Shown in pieces: positions 34,415 to 46,218 of a stretch of DNA of 64,000 bases (position 1 is the first letter of the stretch; every line of letters begins with the position of its first letter). Source of the DNA: Bedellia somnulentella (Eukaryota > Arthropoda > Insecta > Lepidoptera > Bedelliidae); contig OY755177.1 in assembly GCA_963576735.1 (NCBI GenBank), positions 4,278,001-4,342,000 of the forward strand. The letters are read 5' to 3'. The notes beneath the pieces are model-generated. The model was not told the DNA's origin. It worked only from the letters and a program-made list of their open reading frames with translations, and did no database searches. The translations under genes and the position numbers were made by a program.

Positions 34415-35378
34415 TCTATACTTATAATAAATCTGTAGAGAGGTCAATTCTGTACATGAAATATATTTTTAAAATAACTATTAGGTTGTGATTAAGGATC
34501 GATACTGATGCCAAAAATGCAATCAGTAAAATTTTTGTCTGTCTGTCTGTCTGTCTGTCTGTCGGTTTGTATGTTCCGTATGGAAACAAAAACTACTCGA
34601 CGGATTTTAACGAAACTTGGTACAATTATTCTTCATACTCCTGGGCAGGTTTTTGTATACTTTTCAACCGAGTAGTAAAGGGGAATTTTGGGAAATTTTG
34701 GGAAAACGGGAGAAGTTACTCCATTTTTTAAGCTTCCGCCCAGTGTGCAGCCTTAATGGTTAAACTTACATAGAAATCATGTATGACGGAAATATTTTTC
34801 ATAAAATTATCTAAAAAAAAATCCTCAACAGTTTATGCCTATCTTTTACGGTTGACTCACAATAACACGTGTAATTCCTGATAGCTTAGCAGTTCGGAAC
34901 ATTCTGATTATATTTGTTTACTCTTACGTTTGTAAACCTCTCAGTCAGTAATTTAAAAAAGGTAACATTATTACCTATTCAATAAAAAAAGAATCATAGA
35001 AATCGGTAGAGAAACACCTAAATTATACATAAAATAAGCCATCGCGCCCGTGACCAAAACCAAATCTTTACTAATTTACATATAACATACTAGATGGCGC
35101 CAGTAGTTGCATCCTACATCACGTAATGATTTATTTTTTAGATTGTTATAAATACTTCATAGCGTTTTATTCAAAAATTTGCTATTAAGCGGAAATACTG
35201 AACCGTTCATTAAAGCGCATTCAAAATCACCAAACTACACTGTTTAGGGAGTGCTATAAATTTAATAAATTGAAAACATTGCGCTGAATTTCACAATGCT
35301 TGAGCAGTGACTGAAGAAAGAAACCTCAGATATTTAAAAAAACAACGCTACCCGGGCGAAGCTGGGACGATCCACTAG
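34415..35378 (+). mobile_element. Non-autonomous Helitron
   Basis: It has the same ends as the copy at 12411 (A|TCTATACTTATAATAA ... CCACTAG|T). The 3' hairpin here reads CCCGGGCGAAGCTGGG. The (GTCT)n tract is at about 34537-34563. It lies just upstream of the artichoke-like gene's first detected exon. Confidence 0.8.
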
Positions 35379-35880
35379 TAATCAAATAAATATGCAGCAC
35401 TGATATAAAAAGTAAATATACCATGCGGGTGTATCAAATTAACCTATAGTAGCAGTAGTTTTTTTAAGGAAAAATTATGTTTTATTTTAAAATTATTATC
35501 ATGAAATCAATAGTGACTACTGTCTTCAACAAAATGAACGTAGAATTAGCCGAAAAAGAAATACAGAGATAGTGTACTAAGCGGCAATAGAAGTGCCTCT
35601 ATCAAGTATATCTTTTGTCTAGGCAAAATTGGGTTACTCGAAATGATCGATAATAATTAAAATAATATGTATGGGTATGCCATTTGGAGAAATTAAACGT
35701 AAACGATATATATCGCTTAAAAAAAATGTACTCAGTACCAATCATACACATATGTTTATCTTTAATTGACCTCCCTAATACATATGGATTTTGTTGGAAT
35801 TTCGCTCATGTTTAGCTAATGTTATAATGAACAAAGATATTGGTGAAATAACAGACACTAGATACTTTTGACTTTTAGAG
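35379..35880. other. Unannotated AT-rich stretch
   Basis: No gene or recognised repeat is seen. Confidence 0.3.
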
Positions 35881-35978
35881 CACTTTACTGCCCAACACCA
35901 GGTGGCAATTTTAAGTGATGATCAGAAGTATGAGCACCACTGCCCATCCCTTCGGGGATATAAAGCGTGAACGTTTGA
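35881..35978 (+). repeat. SINE-A, 3' end only
   Basis: AACACCAGGTGG through TTCGGGGATATAAAGCGTGA to ACGTTTGAG. Confidence 0.6.
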
Positions 35979-36097
35979 GTCCTTATATTTATTACCCAAA
36001 TGTTCGAGCTGTGCATGTATAGAGTTTCTAAGATATGTATATTTGTTTTCTCAAATAATTAGAATCAAATTCTTAACTCAACGTCCACATTTTTAAT

Positions 36098-36217
36098 ATT
36101 TCTGAACATCACGAGTTCAGAGTACCCACATTGTTTTAGGGTAAAAGAGGGCAGGATAATTAACCCATGTAGGTTTCCTCGTGATGGTTTACGTCCTCGT
36201 TAACGAAATTGATAAAT
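36098..36217 (-). repeat. SINE-A, decayed
   Basis: TTCTGAACATCACG, GAGTACCCAC and AGGTTTCCTCGTGATG remain, with internal deletions. Confidence 0.5.
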
Positions 36218-36835
36218 GACTAGTTCAAAAATTTTATTTGTAATATTTCAGAAACACCCTTTGTTCTCTCTAATTCGTATTATACTTTGTTTATTTAATA
36301 ATCTTTTTTTTCAAAGTGAAAAGATAAATGTTTGTTTTTTGAACGTCTTTCAACTTAATACTAAGTTTACTTTGGATTCGGAAGGTATTTTGTTGAGAGA
36401 AGAACCCGCAAGAAACTCGTCAACACAAATCTTTTTTTAAGTCCATTACAATTTTGGTGTTAGCCCGGAAACATCCTGCACAGAGAGAGCTGATGACACC
36501 AAGCCATTTTATCATTAATGTAATCATAAATATTTCAATAGACTTTCGAACTAAGATTTCGCTTAACTACTGCTTTGAATTTGGTTTGAGTTTGAGTTAA
36601 ACATAAAACTAATAATTCATAATCTGTTATTCAGACATCCAAAACAATTGTTTCAAGATACTAAAGTTTTCCAATCTTGTAGGAGATATTCAATTTGTCA
36701 CCGCTTATTTTAACTTCGTTCTTAATGAGTCACTCTAAATACAAAGAAAAGTTTGTACGCACTCATAGCTTATTGCTATTGAATTGAAAATCGTTCTGAA
36801 CAAATTTTCTTTATATTATATAAGGTTATGAAATT
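36218..36835. other. Unannotated AT-rich stretch
   Basis: A 74-codon plus-strand frame starts at 36216, but composition and context give no support for a gene. Confidence 0.25.
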
Positions 36836-37020
36836 ACATACATACATACATAATATACTCAAGGCTATGAATCCCTTGAAGGGGTAGCCAGAGCTAGGGA
36901 ATCAGAAATTCCTCAACCACTTTTGGAAGTTGCATAGGGAAAAGGTTGTCGGTGATGGGTCTCCAACCACAGCGCCAAAAATCCCTCAAAAACCCCAATA
37001 CCCTTGCTGAGTAGTGGGCG
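36836..37020 (-). repeat. Repeat B, partial
   Basis: The tail and core are present from CATACATACATACATAATA to CCCCAATACCC, and the 5' end is altered. Confidence 0.65.
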
Positions 37021-37747
37021 ACTAACGGTTATGAAATTATTATTATATTTTTCATACCTTGCCTTACTTGTCACGACTTTTATCCCGAAAAAGGGTAGCC
37101 AGAATTTGCAATAAACTTTTACGAATTAATGAAAGACCTTTGGGAATGTTTTCAATATCACAACGCTCAGCAATGCTGTTGGTGTGCCTTAAATAAATAT
37201 ATAAATGGAAAATGTAACTACAAATTGAACTTTTAAACCATAGTAACATAGTATTAATATAGTTAACAGTTAATAACATAGAAATATATTTGTATACCTG
37301 TTATTTGGTAGAGCGAGTGTTTTTTTACATAGCTACCTTTTGTATTTGTTTTCCTAACCCCTTCAGTAGCAATATATTCTGAATCTCTGCCCTCCCACTG
37401 TAGTTTTCACGAAGTTTTCATTTAAATGGTGATGATACTTGCACGTCATTTTTGTCTCCAGTTCAAGTCAAAAAGCGCTTAACCCTACGTGTCATACATA
37501 AATAAAGCTAAAAACAAACTATATGACATTGACGTGACAAAAACCTATGTCCTTCCCTGTGCTCCTTCGTGATATACTTGTATTTAAGATAAGAAAAGAA
37601 TTTAAAGTGATTTTGGGCACATTTCTCTCTATGTGATGTAATATGTATCAAGAACGTTGAAAAAAAGGCATGCCAGATCTGAATAAGAAAATATATGTAT
37701 AAAAAGATTGATTAATATAATGACCCGTAACCAAAAACATTTATTAT

Positions 37748-37860
37748 TACCTTCTTTTCCCCAATCAACTTCCAAAAGTGGCTGAGGAATTTTTCATTCC
37801 AAATCTCTGGATACCCCGTTAAGGGATTTATAGCCGTGAGTATATGTACGTATGTATGTA
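37748..37860 (+). repeat. Repeat B, 5'-truncated
   Basis: It keeps CTTCCAAAAGTGGCTGAGG to GCCGTGAGTATATGTACG and lies just upstream of the RTE LINE. Confidence 0.7.
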
Positions 37861-37942
37861 ATATAATTAAAAACTGAGAGGTCAGCCACAATTATCCGAA
37901 CTCCCTAACTATAATCCTTTTTTACTCCAATGAGAACGAAAG

Positions 37943-40647
37943 ATGTGTTTCCAATCAAAAATAAAACACGATGGCGGCGATATGGCTCGCCACCTATCAC
38001 GCCGTGGTTCCTCGCGGGGCGAAAAGTGGGCTGAAGAGACCCGCTTTGGTACTATGAATGTGTGTGGAGGGATGCATGAAAAATTAGATGAAGTATGTTT
38101 GATTATGGAAGAAAGAAACCTAGATTTTCTGTGTGTGAATGAAACGAAGCGCAAGGAAAAAGAGGTTTCACAACTTGGCCCATTTACTGCTATCTGGTCG
38201 GGAGTTGCCGAGAGTGACAGAGCTTGCCAAGGCGTGGGACTTCTAATATCTGAAAGGATGGCTAAGTGCATGAAAGAGTATGCATGTGTGAATCCAAGGC
38301 TCCTATGAATAAAGGTGAAAGTGGGGCTGGTCCGGATGCGCATAATTTGTGTGTATGCTCCGGACATGTCCAAATCACTATCCGAGAGGGAGGAGTTTTG
38401 GAATTTGTTAGACGATGTTGCGAATGGGTGTGATCAGAATGAGAGAATTGTTATGTTAGGAGATTTTAATGGTTGGGTTGGGGTGTCACGCAACGGTTGT
38501 GAAAGAGTTTTAGGAAAGTTTGGTGATAAAAGAGTGAACGAGAATGGGGAGAAAGTGATTGATGTATGTTTGGGGAGGAATCTTTGTGTTACGAACACGT
38601 TGTTTGAACACAAAGATATCCATATGTATACTAGACAGAGGGGAAGCGAGAGAAGTATGATAGATTTTGTGATAGTGGATGAAAGGCTAAGAGCAAAGGT
38701 TGTTGACACCAGAGTCTACAGGGGCATTAACGTTGGCACAGATCACTTCCTCGTGATATCACGATTGAGGGGACTGTGCAAGCGTTGGCGTCACAGGGCC
38801 AAAGTGTCAACAACTGAATTTGCGAGAATAAAAGTGAAGAAATTGGAAGAGGATGAAAATATTAGAGATGAATATATGAAGAAATTGGACGACAGGCTAA
38901 GTTGCGTGGAGATGAAGGATGAATTGGAAATAGAAGAAGTATGGGATGTGCTCAAATCGTCAATGGTTGAATGCGCGACGGAAGTATGTGGATTGAGTAA
39001 AAGAACAAATAGACCACCAACAAGTTGGTGGGATAAAGATGTAAAAGAGGCAGTTGGAAATAAGAAGAAAGCTGGGTTAGATCTACTAGCGATTAAAGCT
39101 AGTAAACGAATGGATGCGAGAGTAACCGATGATGTATTGAAGAATAGTGAAGATGAATATAAGAGAGTTAAGAATGAGGTTAAGAAGAAAATAGAAAAGA
39201 AAAAGCGTGATTTGATAGAATTGTGTGAGAGGAAACTCTCTGATAATTTCCGGAATAACCAAAAGTTGTTCTGGAAATATATCCGGAAAGAAAAGGGAGT
39301 TTCCCAAAACACGAGAGTGAATGTAGTGAGAGATGAACAGGGTGAATTGGCGACGGATGAAAGTAGCATAAGACGAGTATGGAAGAACTATTTTGAGGGA
39401 CTCTTTGAAAAAGAGGATTCACCTATTTTTTCGCCAATTGGCAGCAATGTTGACTGGAATGAGGCATTGGGTGACAGTAGTGACAGTGAGATTAGTATGG
39501 AAGAAGTAATGAAAGCATTAAAAAGTATGAAAGTAGGGAAAGCGGCAGGGTATGATAGGATAAGTATCGAAATGCTGAGGGCTGGTAAAGGGTTGGTGGC
39601 TTCCTGGCTGTACTTCCTTTTTCAAAAGTGTTGGTCGAGTGGTAAAGTACCACGAGATTGGTGCAGGGCAGTAATTGTGCCCTTATACAAAGGAAAAGGG
39701 TCAAACCAGGAAGCTAAAAACTACCGTGGAATCAGCCTACTCAGTGTTGTCGGTAAATTGTATGCTAAGGTATTGATTGAAAGAGTGATGAATGAAACAG
39801 ATGACAAAATTTGGGATGTGCAAGCAGGATTTAGAAAGGGAATGGGATGTATGGATCAAATCTTCTCTTTAAGGAGCATCACTGAAAAGTTCTTAGCCAA
39901 GAATCGAAAAGTGTATTGCTCCTTCATAGATTTAGAGAAGGCGTATGATAGGGTGGTAAGGAAGTATTTGTGGGAGGTGTTATCCAAGTTCGGCTTGGGG
40001 AGCCAACTTATACGTGCACTGGTATCACTCTATCAGGATTCTAGTGCATGTGTAAAAATAAACGGGGAAAACACAGACTGGTTCGGTATCTCTAGGGGTG
40101 TCCGACAGGGATGTGTAGCTTCTCCGTGGCTCTTCAACTTGTTCATGGATGACTGTCTGATAGAGTTGCGTGAAAGTGATTATGGACTGAGAATGGGTGG
40201 ATTCGTCATCAAATGCCTCTTATATGCTGATGATCAAGTAGAGTGTATGCAGTAGAAATGAGATCCCTCAGAAAAGTGTGTAATGTAAGGTTATGTGATC
40301 GGGTGAGGAATGATGTGATTCGTGAAAGGTGTGGTGTAAAAGATGATATTGTAAGAAAGATAGAAAAAGGAATGTTGAGATGGTTTGGGCACATAGAGAG
40401 GATGGATGACAGTAAATTGGTGAAAGAGATATATAGAGCCAATGTGGAAGGTAATGTTAGTAGAGGACGACCTCGGAGGACACATTTGGATCAAATAGAA
40501 AATGTGCTCAAAAAGGCAGGTGTCCGCAGTATGAAGAATAAAAGAGCATGTATGAAAAGATTGATGGATGTAAACGAAGCCAGAGAGGTTTGCCAGGATC
40601 GTACAAAGTGGCGATCGATAGTCTCTGCCTACCCCAATGGGAACTAA
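37943..40647 (+). pseudogene. RTE endonuclease-reverse transcriptase pseudogene
   Basis: The N-terminal endonuclease is readable from about 37943 (FGTMNVCGG, FLCVNETKRK with the catalytic Glu) to an in-frame TGA at 38306-38308. The frame then continues (RIICVYAPD, MLGDFNGWVG, GTDHFLVISRL) into the reverse transcriptase. The RT shows YRGISLLSVVGK, FIDLEKAYDRV and GVRQGCVASPWLFN, then YADD near 40230. Directly after YADDQV the sequence jumps to the C-terminal domain in another frame (MRSLRKVCNVRLCDRVRND ... WRSIVSAYPNGN, ending 40647). The thumb and connecting region are therefore deleted. In an active copy the enzyme would nick DNA and copy its own RNA. This one cannot make a complete protein. 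Confidence 0.85.
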
Positions 40648-40945
40648 CGGCGTGAGAATATGTGAGATGGTTTGGGCACATAGAGAGGATGGATGACAGT
40701 AAAATGGTGGAAGAGATATATAGAGCCAATGTGGAAGGTAATGTTAGTAGAGGACGACCTCGGAGGACACATTTAGATCAAATAGAAAATGTGCTCAAAA
40801 AGGCAGGTGTCCGAAGTACGAAGAATAAAAGAGCATGTATGAAAAGATTGATGGATGTGAATGAAACTAGAGAGGTTTGCCAGGACCGTACAAAGTGGCG
40901 ATCGATAGTCTCTGCCTACCCCAATGGGAACTAACGGCGTGAGAA
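40378..40945 (+). repeat. Tandem copy of the RTE 3' end, 287-bp period
   Basis: TGGTTTGGGCACATAGAGAG at 40381 recurs at 40668, and the two units stay alike through GGCGTGAGAATATG. A few substitutions separate them. A second, severely 5'-truncated RTE copy inserted at the tail of the first would explain this, as would unequal crossing-over. Confidence 0.85.
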
Positions 40946-40971
40946 TATGTATGAATATGTATGTATGAGAA

Positions 40972-41424
40972 CAAAAGGCGTATATGTATATATATTATAC
41001 AAGTAATAATATCATTGATGGATAATCACAAAACTAAGTACTTCATGTTAGTCTATGAGAGGCATTGTAACGTGAACAATTGCTCGCTTCGCTTATTCTA
41101 TTGGCTGGATATAGCCTGATGTATAACTTGTATACTCGTAGAGTCTCGAGTAGTGTACCATATCGTATCATTACTTAGCTTCGTCTTATCGAACGCTACA
41201 ACCGATTTTATTTGAAGCTATGTCATTTTGTCGTTTTTCTTTTAAGTCACTGCAATCTGGGATAAGACTTAAATTTATATTTTATTTTCCAGAAAGAGTT
41301 GTATATTTATTTTAACAGAAGTTAGTTGATAAATTGCGAAAGAATTAAAGATGGTTGGTGATGCAAATACAATTACATAAATCGATTAATTACATAAAAT
41401 AATAATAGTAACTAAAGGATATAT
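40972..41424. other. Unannotated AT-rich stretch
   Basis: No gene or recognised repeat is seen. Confidence 0.3.
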
Positions 41425-41757
41425 AAAGGAAAGAAAAATTTTGACACCGGCGGGGATCGAACCCGCGACCTCCGGTGTGTCAATGGCTTCCCGTGCGTAA
41501 TTCTTCTATCCTTTGTTTCTTTGACACTTTTAAGTAGTGTTTGCGATCCCTACCTTCGAATTTTTACAAATTCGGAAGACCACTTGTCTACCTTTTCAGA
41601 TAGAGTGCAAATGTTGAGAGCGCCTAACTATCATACAATTTGAATGTTTTTGTTCATGAAAACCTCATGTGGGTATTATTACAATATTTTTTTTCCGTTA
41701 TTCAGTAGTAATCATCCCCACATGAGGTTTTCATGAACAAAAACATTCAAGTTATAT
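41425..41757 (-). repeat. tRNA-like repeat T with inverted end
   Basis: In minus orientation this copy keeps the B-box half of the tRNA-like core (GGTCGCGGGTTCGATCCCC) but has lost the A box. A 34-bp end segment is present twice as a perfect inverted repeat at 41640-41673 and 41717-41750 with a 43-base spacer. Confidence 0.75.
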
Positions 41758-41786
41758 AAAATAATACCGATCCTTACGTTGCTCAA

Positions 41787-41985
41787 AACTCAAACGGTCA
41801 CGCCGTATATTTCGGAAGGTGTTGCCAGTGATAACTACCTAGCTACTTAGCCATCACGGTTGCTTCTACCTTCTGAGGCAGAATACTGCGTCATGCAGAC
41901 GATAAGGTTTCGAATCCCGAAACGGTGAGAGAAAACATCGTGAGGAAACCCACATGGCTGAGTTGAATAGCCTGCCCCCTATCAT
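41787..41985. repeat. Rearranged SINE-A pieces
   Basis: A minus-strand 3' scrap (ACGGTCACGCCGTATATTTC) and a head remnant (TTAGCCATCACGGTTG) are followed by plus-strand body pieces (CGTGAGGAAACCCACATGG). Confidence 0.5.
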
Positions 41986-41991
41986 GTGGTG

Positions 41992-42235
41992 GTATGTATT
42001 TCACTCTTCTTCAAATCTCCAAACGGGGTAGCCAGAGCTTTGGAATGAGAAATTCCTTTAGCCACTTTTGGAATTTAAGTGGGGAAAAGATGGTACTAAT
42101 AAATAAATAGTTGGTGACGGGTCTCCAACCATATCTCCCAGAAAACACTTAAAAACCTATACACTTAGTCGCCTCTTATGATCACCCACGATTAGAAATG
42201 GGATAGTGTTATTCTAAGCCAAAACTACACAGCAA
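41992..42235 (-). repeat. Repeat B, full-length but diverged
   Basis: GTAGCCAGAGCTTTGGAATG through GGTGACGGGTCTCCAACC to GCCAAAACTACACAGC. Confidence 0.65.
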
Positions 42236-42641
42236 ATGTATATAATTATGTATGTCTGTATGTATCTGTACACATAAGAAGCATACAATTGTTTACAGAA
42301 GTATTATATTGTTCCCCGTTCGTTATTCTGAAAATGGGCTCTAAGTATGTTTTTGGGTTTTGTGAACCAAAATTAACTGACCTCAACCTTTTGTGCCATT
42401 ATAATTTAACGTTTATTGTATTAGCAACATTATACCTCTGACCCGAATAGTTAATATTATCTGACCCTTTTGTCATCAAACTGGTTCGAAGCAATTTACA
42501 ACAATTAACAATGAAACATTATCCACAATAGAGATATTTTCTATATTTAGGCAACAATGTTTAGTTGCAAATAATGACGGATGTGCTTAAAGGGTTGGCA
42601 GAGGCACCTATTATTATGAACAATATGTTTCATTTTGTCAC

Positions 42642-42917
42642 ATACATACATATACTCACGCCTTAGTTTCCCTTTGGGGTAGACCTTTGTACGATCCTAG
42701 CCAACCTCTCTAACTTCGTTTACATCCGTCAATCTTTTTCAGCCCTTTTTTTCTATATTTATTCCAGTCACCTGGTGATCAAATCACCCACTTTTAACCA
42801 CAATAAACGCATGTTATAAAAAAGGCCTGTCACTGCTTTTTTCTACAATTACACTGTGACGTGACCAGGTGTAACTGAACTTTTGTGCTTTTCTCACAAT
42901 ATTTTCCCTCACTGGTA
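42642..42917 (-). repeat. RTE 3' fragment followed by decayed SINE-A
   Basis: The stretch 42642-42752 is an RTE end (CATACATACATATACTCACG, GTACGATCCTAGCCAACCTC). The stretch 42764-42917 keeps SINE-A landmarks such as CACCTGGTGATCAAATCACC and ACACTGTGACGTGACCA. Confidence 0.55.
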
Positions 42918-43273
42918 CTAACTTCTATGTATTATATAGTAACCGGGATAAACCAACGAATACTTTTAAAAATTGCCACGTGATATGTTTGCCCGACGTT
43001 TCGGCACACCTACTGGTACCGTGGTCACGGGCTGAGAGCATATTATTAGATACAATGTCTACAAACCGCGAAAGTTTAAAAAATGTATTAACTTCTATGT
43101 ATGATCAACACATATTAGTTTAGAAAGAAGTTGCTAATACTAACGACTAAGAAGTAATAAGTATTAGCAGAAGTATTAACTATAATAAAAATAAAATAGC
43201 AAATGCTCTTCCAATCAACCAAAGCTGTAAAAAATTGTTATTTTTACGCAAAAAAACTACTTTTAATGACTCA

Positions 43274-43626
43274 AACACAAACGTTCACGCCGTATATGCC
43301 GGAAAGGGGTTGGCAGAGGTACTATTACCTCTGAGCATCACGTGAAATTGTGACCTAGTGTTCAGAGTACCCACGTTTTGCTTAGACAGTGTACTCACGT
43401 GATAGGGGGCGGGGCTATTGCCGTTTAGTTTGAATGCACTGTCACACGACTAAGTGCAACTCAGCCATGTGAATTTCCTCTCGATATTTTCCCTCACCGT
43501 TAACAATCATGATAAATTAACCATACATATGTCTTTAAAAAGACAAATTGGTGTAGGCCTAACCCGGTATTTGAACTCACATCATCTGCACGATAAGCGG
43601 TGTTCTACTCATTGAGCTATCGCGGT
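43274..43626 (-). repeat. SINE-A, full-length
   Basis: It runs from ACGTTCACGCCGTATATGCC to TATCGCGGTT, with modest divergence and a recognisable tRNA-like head. Confidence 0.75.
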
Positions 43627-43638
43627 TAATTGACTAAC

Positions 43639-43761
43639 GCCCGATTTCTGAATTGAGTATTCCAGCTGAGAACAACTTAAGTATCGCTCTGTCTCATTCA
43701 GTTGTTAAATTTTCAATACTTAAGTTGTTCTCAGCGTGAATACTCAATTCAGAAATCGGGC
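43639..43761. mobile_element. Short foldback MITE
   Basis: The ends GCCCGATTTCTGAATTGAGT and their exact reverse complement match for 24 bp, and pairing continues with one slip to about 46 bp per arm. The loop is about 30 bases. No clear target duplication is visible. Confidence 0.8.
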
Positions 43762-44224
43762 TTAAGTTATCAAACTTTTAGTTAATACTCAAAGAAGTGT
43801 TTTCCAGAAGCAAAATACACCTCTTTCATTTCAGAGTGTAAAATAAGTTCCCTATTACTGGTTCTGACCTTTTTCTACGTTTCCTCTATAGACTTTGGTT
43901 TGTGATTGCGAAGTTCTGATATGAAGCCTTCTTCGATTGACTCGATTCCAAATTCGAACCACGTCCCAACAGATGGCTGTAGGATGAATTTGACCTCACG
44001 TAACTCTGTCATGGATGATTCATAATTCGATTGAGCGGACGTTTTGTTGATTAGATTTTTAATTGGTTTTTCTTAACTGTATACATTTAAATAATTAGGT
44101 CAACTATAATATCGACTTGTGAGGCTGGCACTACGTTAAGTCTTGTATGAATTTGTGTGTATATAGAATTTCACGTAAAATAAAAAGATGTCCTTAAAAT
44201 AAAACTAAAACTTATGACTTGGAA
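43762..44224. other. Unannotated stretch
   Basis: No recognised repeat or gene is seen. Confidence 0.3.
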
Positions 44225-44778
44225 TGTAAGGAATCAATGAGATTAAAATTAATTTTACCGTCAAATCCAGCTCGGATGGGCAGCATTTGCGAAACTGCGC
44301 CATATTTTTCTTGTCTAAAATGCCACATTGTCTCAAGACGAAGGTGTTTAACCAATGTGTTTTTCCAGTCATGACATATGGCACAGAGACGTGGCTTTTA
44401 ACAATTGGCCTCATCAGAAGGCTCCAAGTCACTCAAAGAGCAGTGGAGAAGGCTATTTTAGGAGTGTCACTACGTGATCGAATCCGAAACGAGGAGATCT
44501 GTAGAAGAACCGTGGTAACTGACATAGCCCGAAGAATTGTGAAACTCAAGTGGCAATGGGTAGAGCACATTGCACGCAGAACCGACGGCCGTTGGGGTTC
44601 GAAGGTTTTGGAGTGGCGGCCACGTACCGGACGACGCAGTGTGGGTAGGCCTCCCACAAGGAGGACCGACGATTTGGTGAAAATCGCGGGAAGCCGTTGG
44701 ATAAGGGCGGCCCAGGACCGGTCGTTATGGAAATCTTTAGGGGAGGCCTATGTCCAGCAGTGGATGACTATTGGCTGA
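44225..44778 (+). pseudogene. LINE ORF2 C-terminal fragment (second endonuclease-RT family)
   Basis: A 163-codon open frame from 44287 encodes only the far C-terminus of a LINE protein: FNQCVFPVMTYGTETW, VSLRDRIRNEEICRR, GRRSVGRPPTRRTDD and QDRSLWKSLGEAYVQQWMTI. Upstream, IQLGWAAFAKLRHIF at about 44258 belongs to the same protein but in another frame, so a frameshift separates them. No reverse transcriptase catalytic motif remains. The family is related to, but distinct from, the RTE copy at 37.9-41 kb. Such tails are common in lepidopteran genomes. The open length is a by-product of recent insertion, not evidence of a host gene. Confidence 0.75.
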
Positions 44779-44904
44779 ATGATGAAATTAATATTACTAA
44801 ACTAAGGCATAAGCAGCTCCAGTGAGTTTCAAACCTATCACGTTATATTACATCGTAGTGTTATAAATTATAGTAATTAATTCAGAAGTATCACATCATT
44901 CACA

Positions 44905-44975
44905 CTCACACACACGCCCCCCCCACACTCACACACACATTCACACACACTTTCTCTCTCACATAGACGCACGTG
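44905..44975 (+). repeat. CA-rich microsatellite
   Basis: Imperfect (CA)n with TCACACACAC units and a CCCCCCCC interruption, ending in TCTCTCTC. Confidence 0.85.
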
Positions 44976-45423
44976 CCTAAACACTATACATCCAAGTAAA
45001 ATAGTTTTTTTTTCTATAAATTATTTTCTTAGTTCTGCTTATTTTGTATACTTCTTTAGTATTAGGTTTTTCTATAATAATTATATTTGTGTATAATTTT
45101 AATTTGGAAATCAATGTAAATATCAAGAAAGGCCACCCGCAATACAGGTTTTACCTAGTGCAGGGGCCATTGGAAAAATCACTATGTAATTCAAAATGCG
45201 CAATAAACAATTTTTATTATAATTTTATTATTATAACATTTGATACGCTAAGAGCAAAGGCTTTTTATCCCGTATTTCAATAGAGGCTATATAAATAGAT
45301 AAATGTGATTTATTTAACATGGTTGCAAAATATGGGCAAAAACAGCGTGACCTCATTACTGAGTTGTACTTAGTTATGTGACAGTACACTAGGCTAATGA
45401 CCTATCCTTTATACAGGAGAAAT

Positions 45424-45850
45424 GGCTTATTCCGTTTATCCACCCTAAAAAATCCCCCCTAAGGCGGATATTCGGAATCGCGTGTCCTTCTATCCACCCT
45501 GAACGGGGTGGATATTCGGAATGCATACAATATGGTTCTTCCGATTTTTCACCCCAAGTACAGTAATTTACAGAAACATACACAACACAAAATGGGTCCA
45601 AGGAACATCGTGAACATTAAAATACTTAAGATAAACATACCTACTTTCTTACTTACAGTTTGAATAAAAATATCTTACAAACTTAGGGTCTTTTTTCTGT
45701 AAATGACTGTACGTAGGCAGGGTAGAAAATCGGAAGAACTATATTATATGCATTCCGGATATCCACCCCGTTCAGGGTGGATAGACGGACACGCGTTTCC
45801 GAATATCCGCTTTAGGGAGGATTTTTTAGGGTGGATAAACGGAATAAGCC
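45424..45850. mobile_element. Foldback MITE with very long inverted arms and 8-bp target duplication
   Basis: GGAGAAAT flanks the element at 45416-45423 and 45851-45858. The ends GGCTTATTCCGTTTATCCAC are exact inverted copies, and imperfect pairing extends about 160 bp into each arm, leaving a loop of roughly 110 bases. Each arm also holds a smaller palindrome, ATCCACCCTGAACGGGGTGG. An 8-bp duplication points to a hAT, Merlin or P-like transposase source. No coding capacity is visible. Confidence 0.85.
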
Positions 45851-45858
45851 GGAGAAAT

Positions 45859-46218
45859 ATACAAATAAATAAAATGTTTGGCGATAGACGTGTCCCCGTG
45901 GTATAAAACAGCCATCTCTTTCGCACTTACTTAGTATCATATGCTGTCATTTCATTCTAAACGATATCGTTACAAGAAAACAGCACTCATCCTGGGTTTC
46001 CAGGTCAAAATAAGGGTTTCTATACTATAGGTACCAAGATCTAGTTAGTATCGGCATACATTAAGAACGTTAGCTTAAAGAAGATTAGCTTGAGTCAAAT
46101 ATATCTCGAGTATATTTCTTAAGGATTTCCCTACAAGGGGAGGAGTTAAAATTGAATTATATATACCTGAATTTCGTTTGATTTGTGTACAACAAAATGA
46201 CTCAAACACTCAAACCTT
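45859..46218. other. Unannotated stretch
   Basis: No gene or recognised repeat is seen. Confidence 0.3.

Larger units (their letters stand above)
37862..40971 (+). mobile_element. RTE-clade LINE, broken
   Basis: The element spans an APE endonuclease, a reverse transcriptase and a short 3' end finishing GGCGTGAGAATATGTATG with (TATG)n. It has a premature stop in the endonuclease, a deletion after the YADD motif and a duplicated 3' end (see separate entries). The 5' boundary is placed after the preceding repeat B tail and is approximate. Confidence 0.8.
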
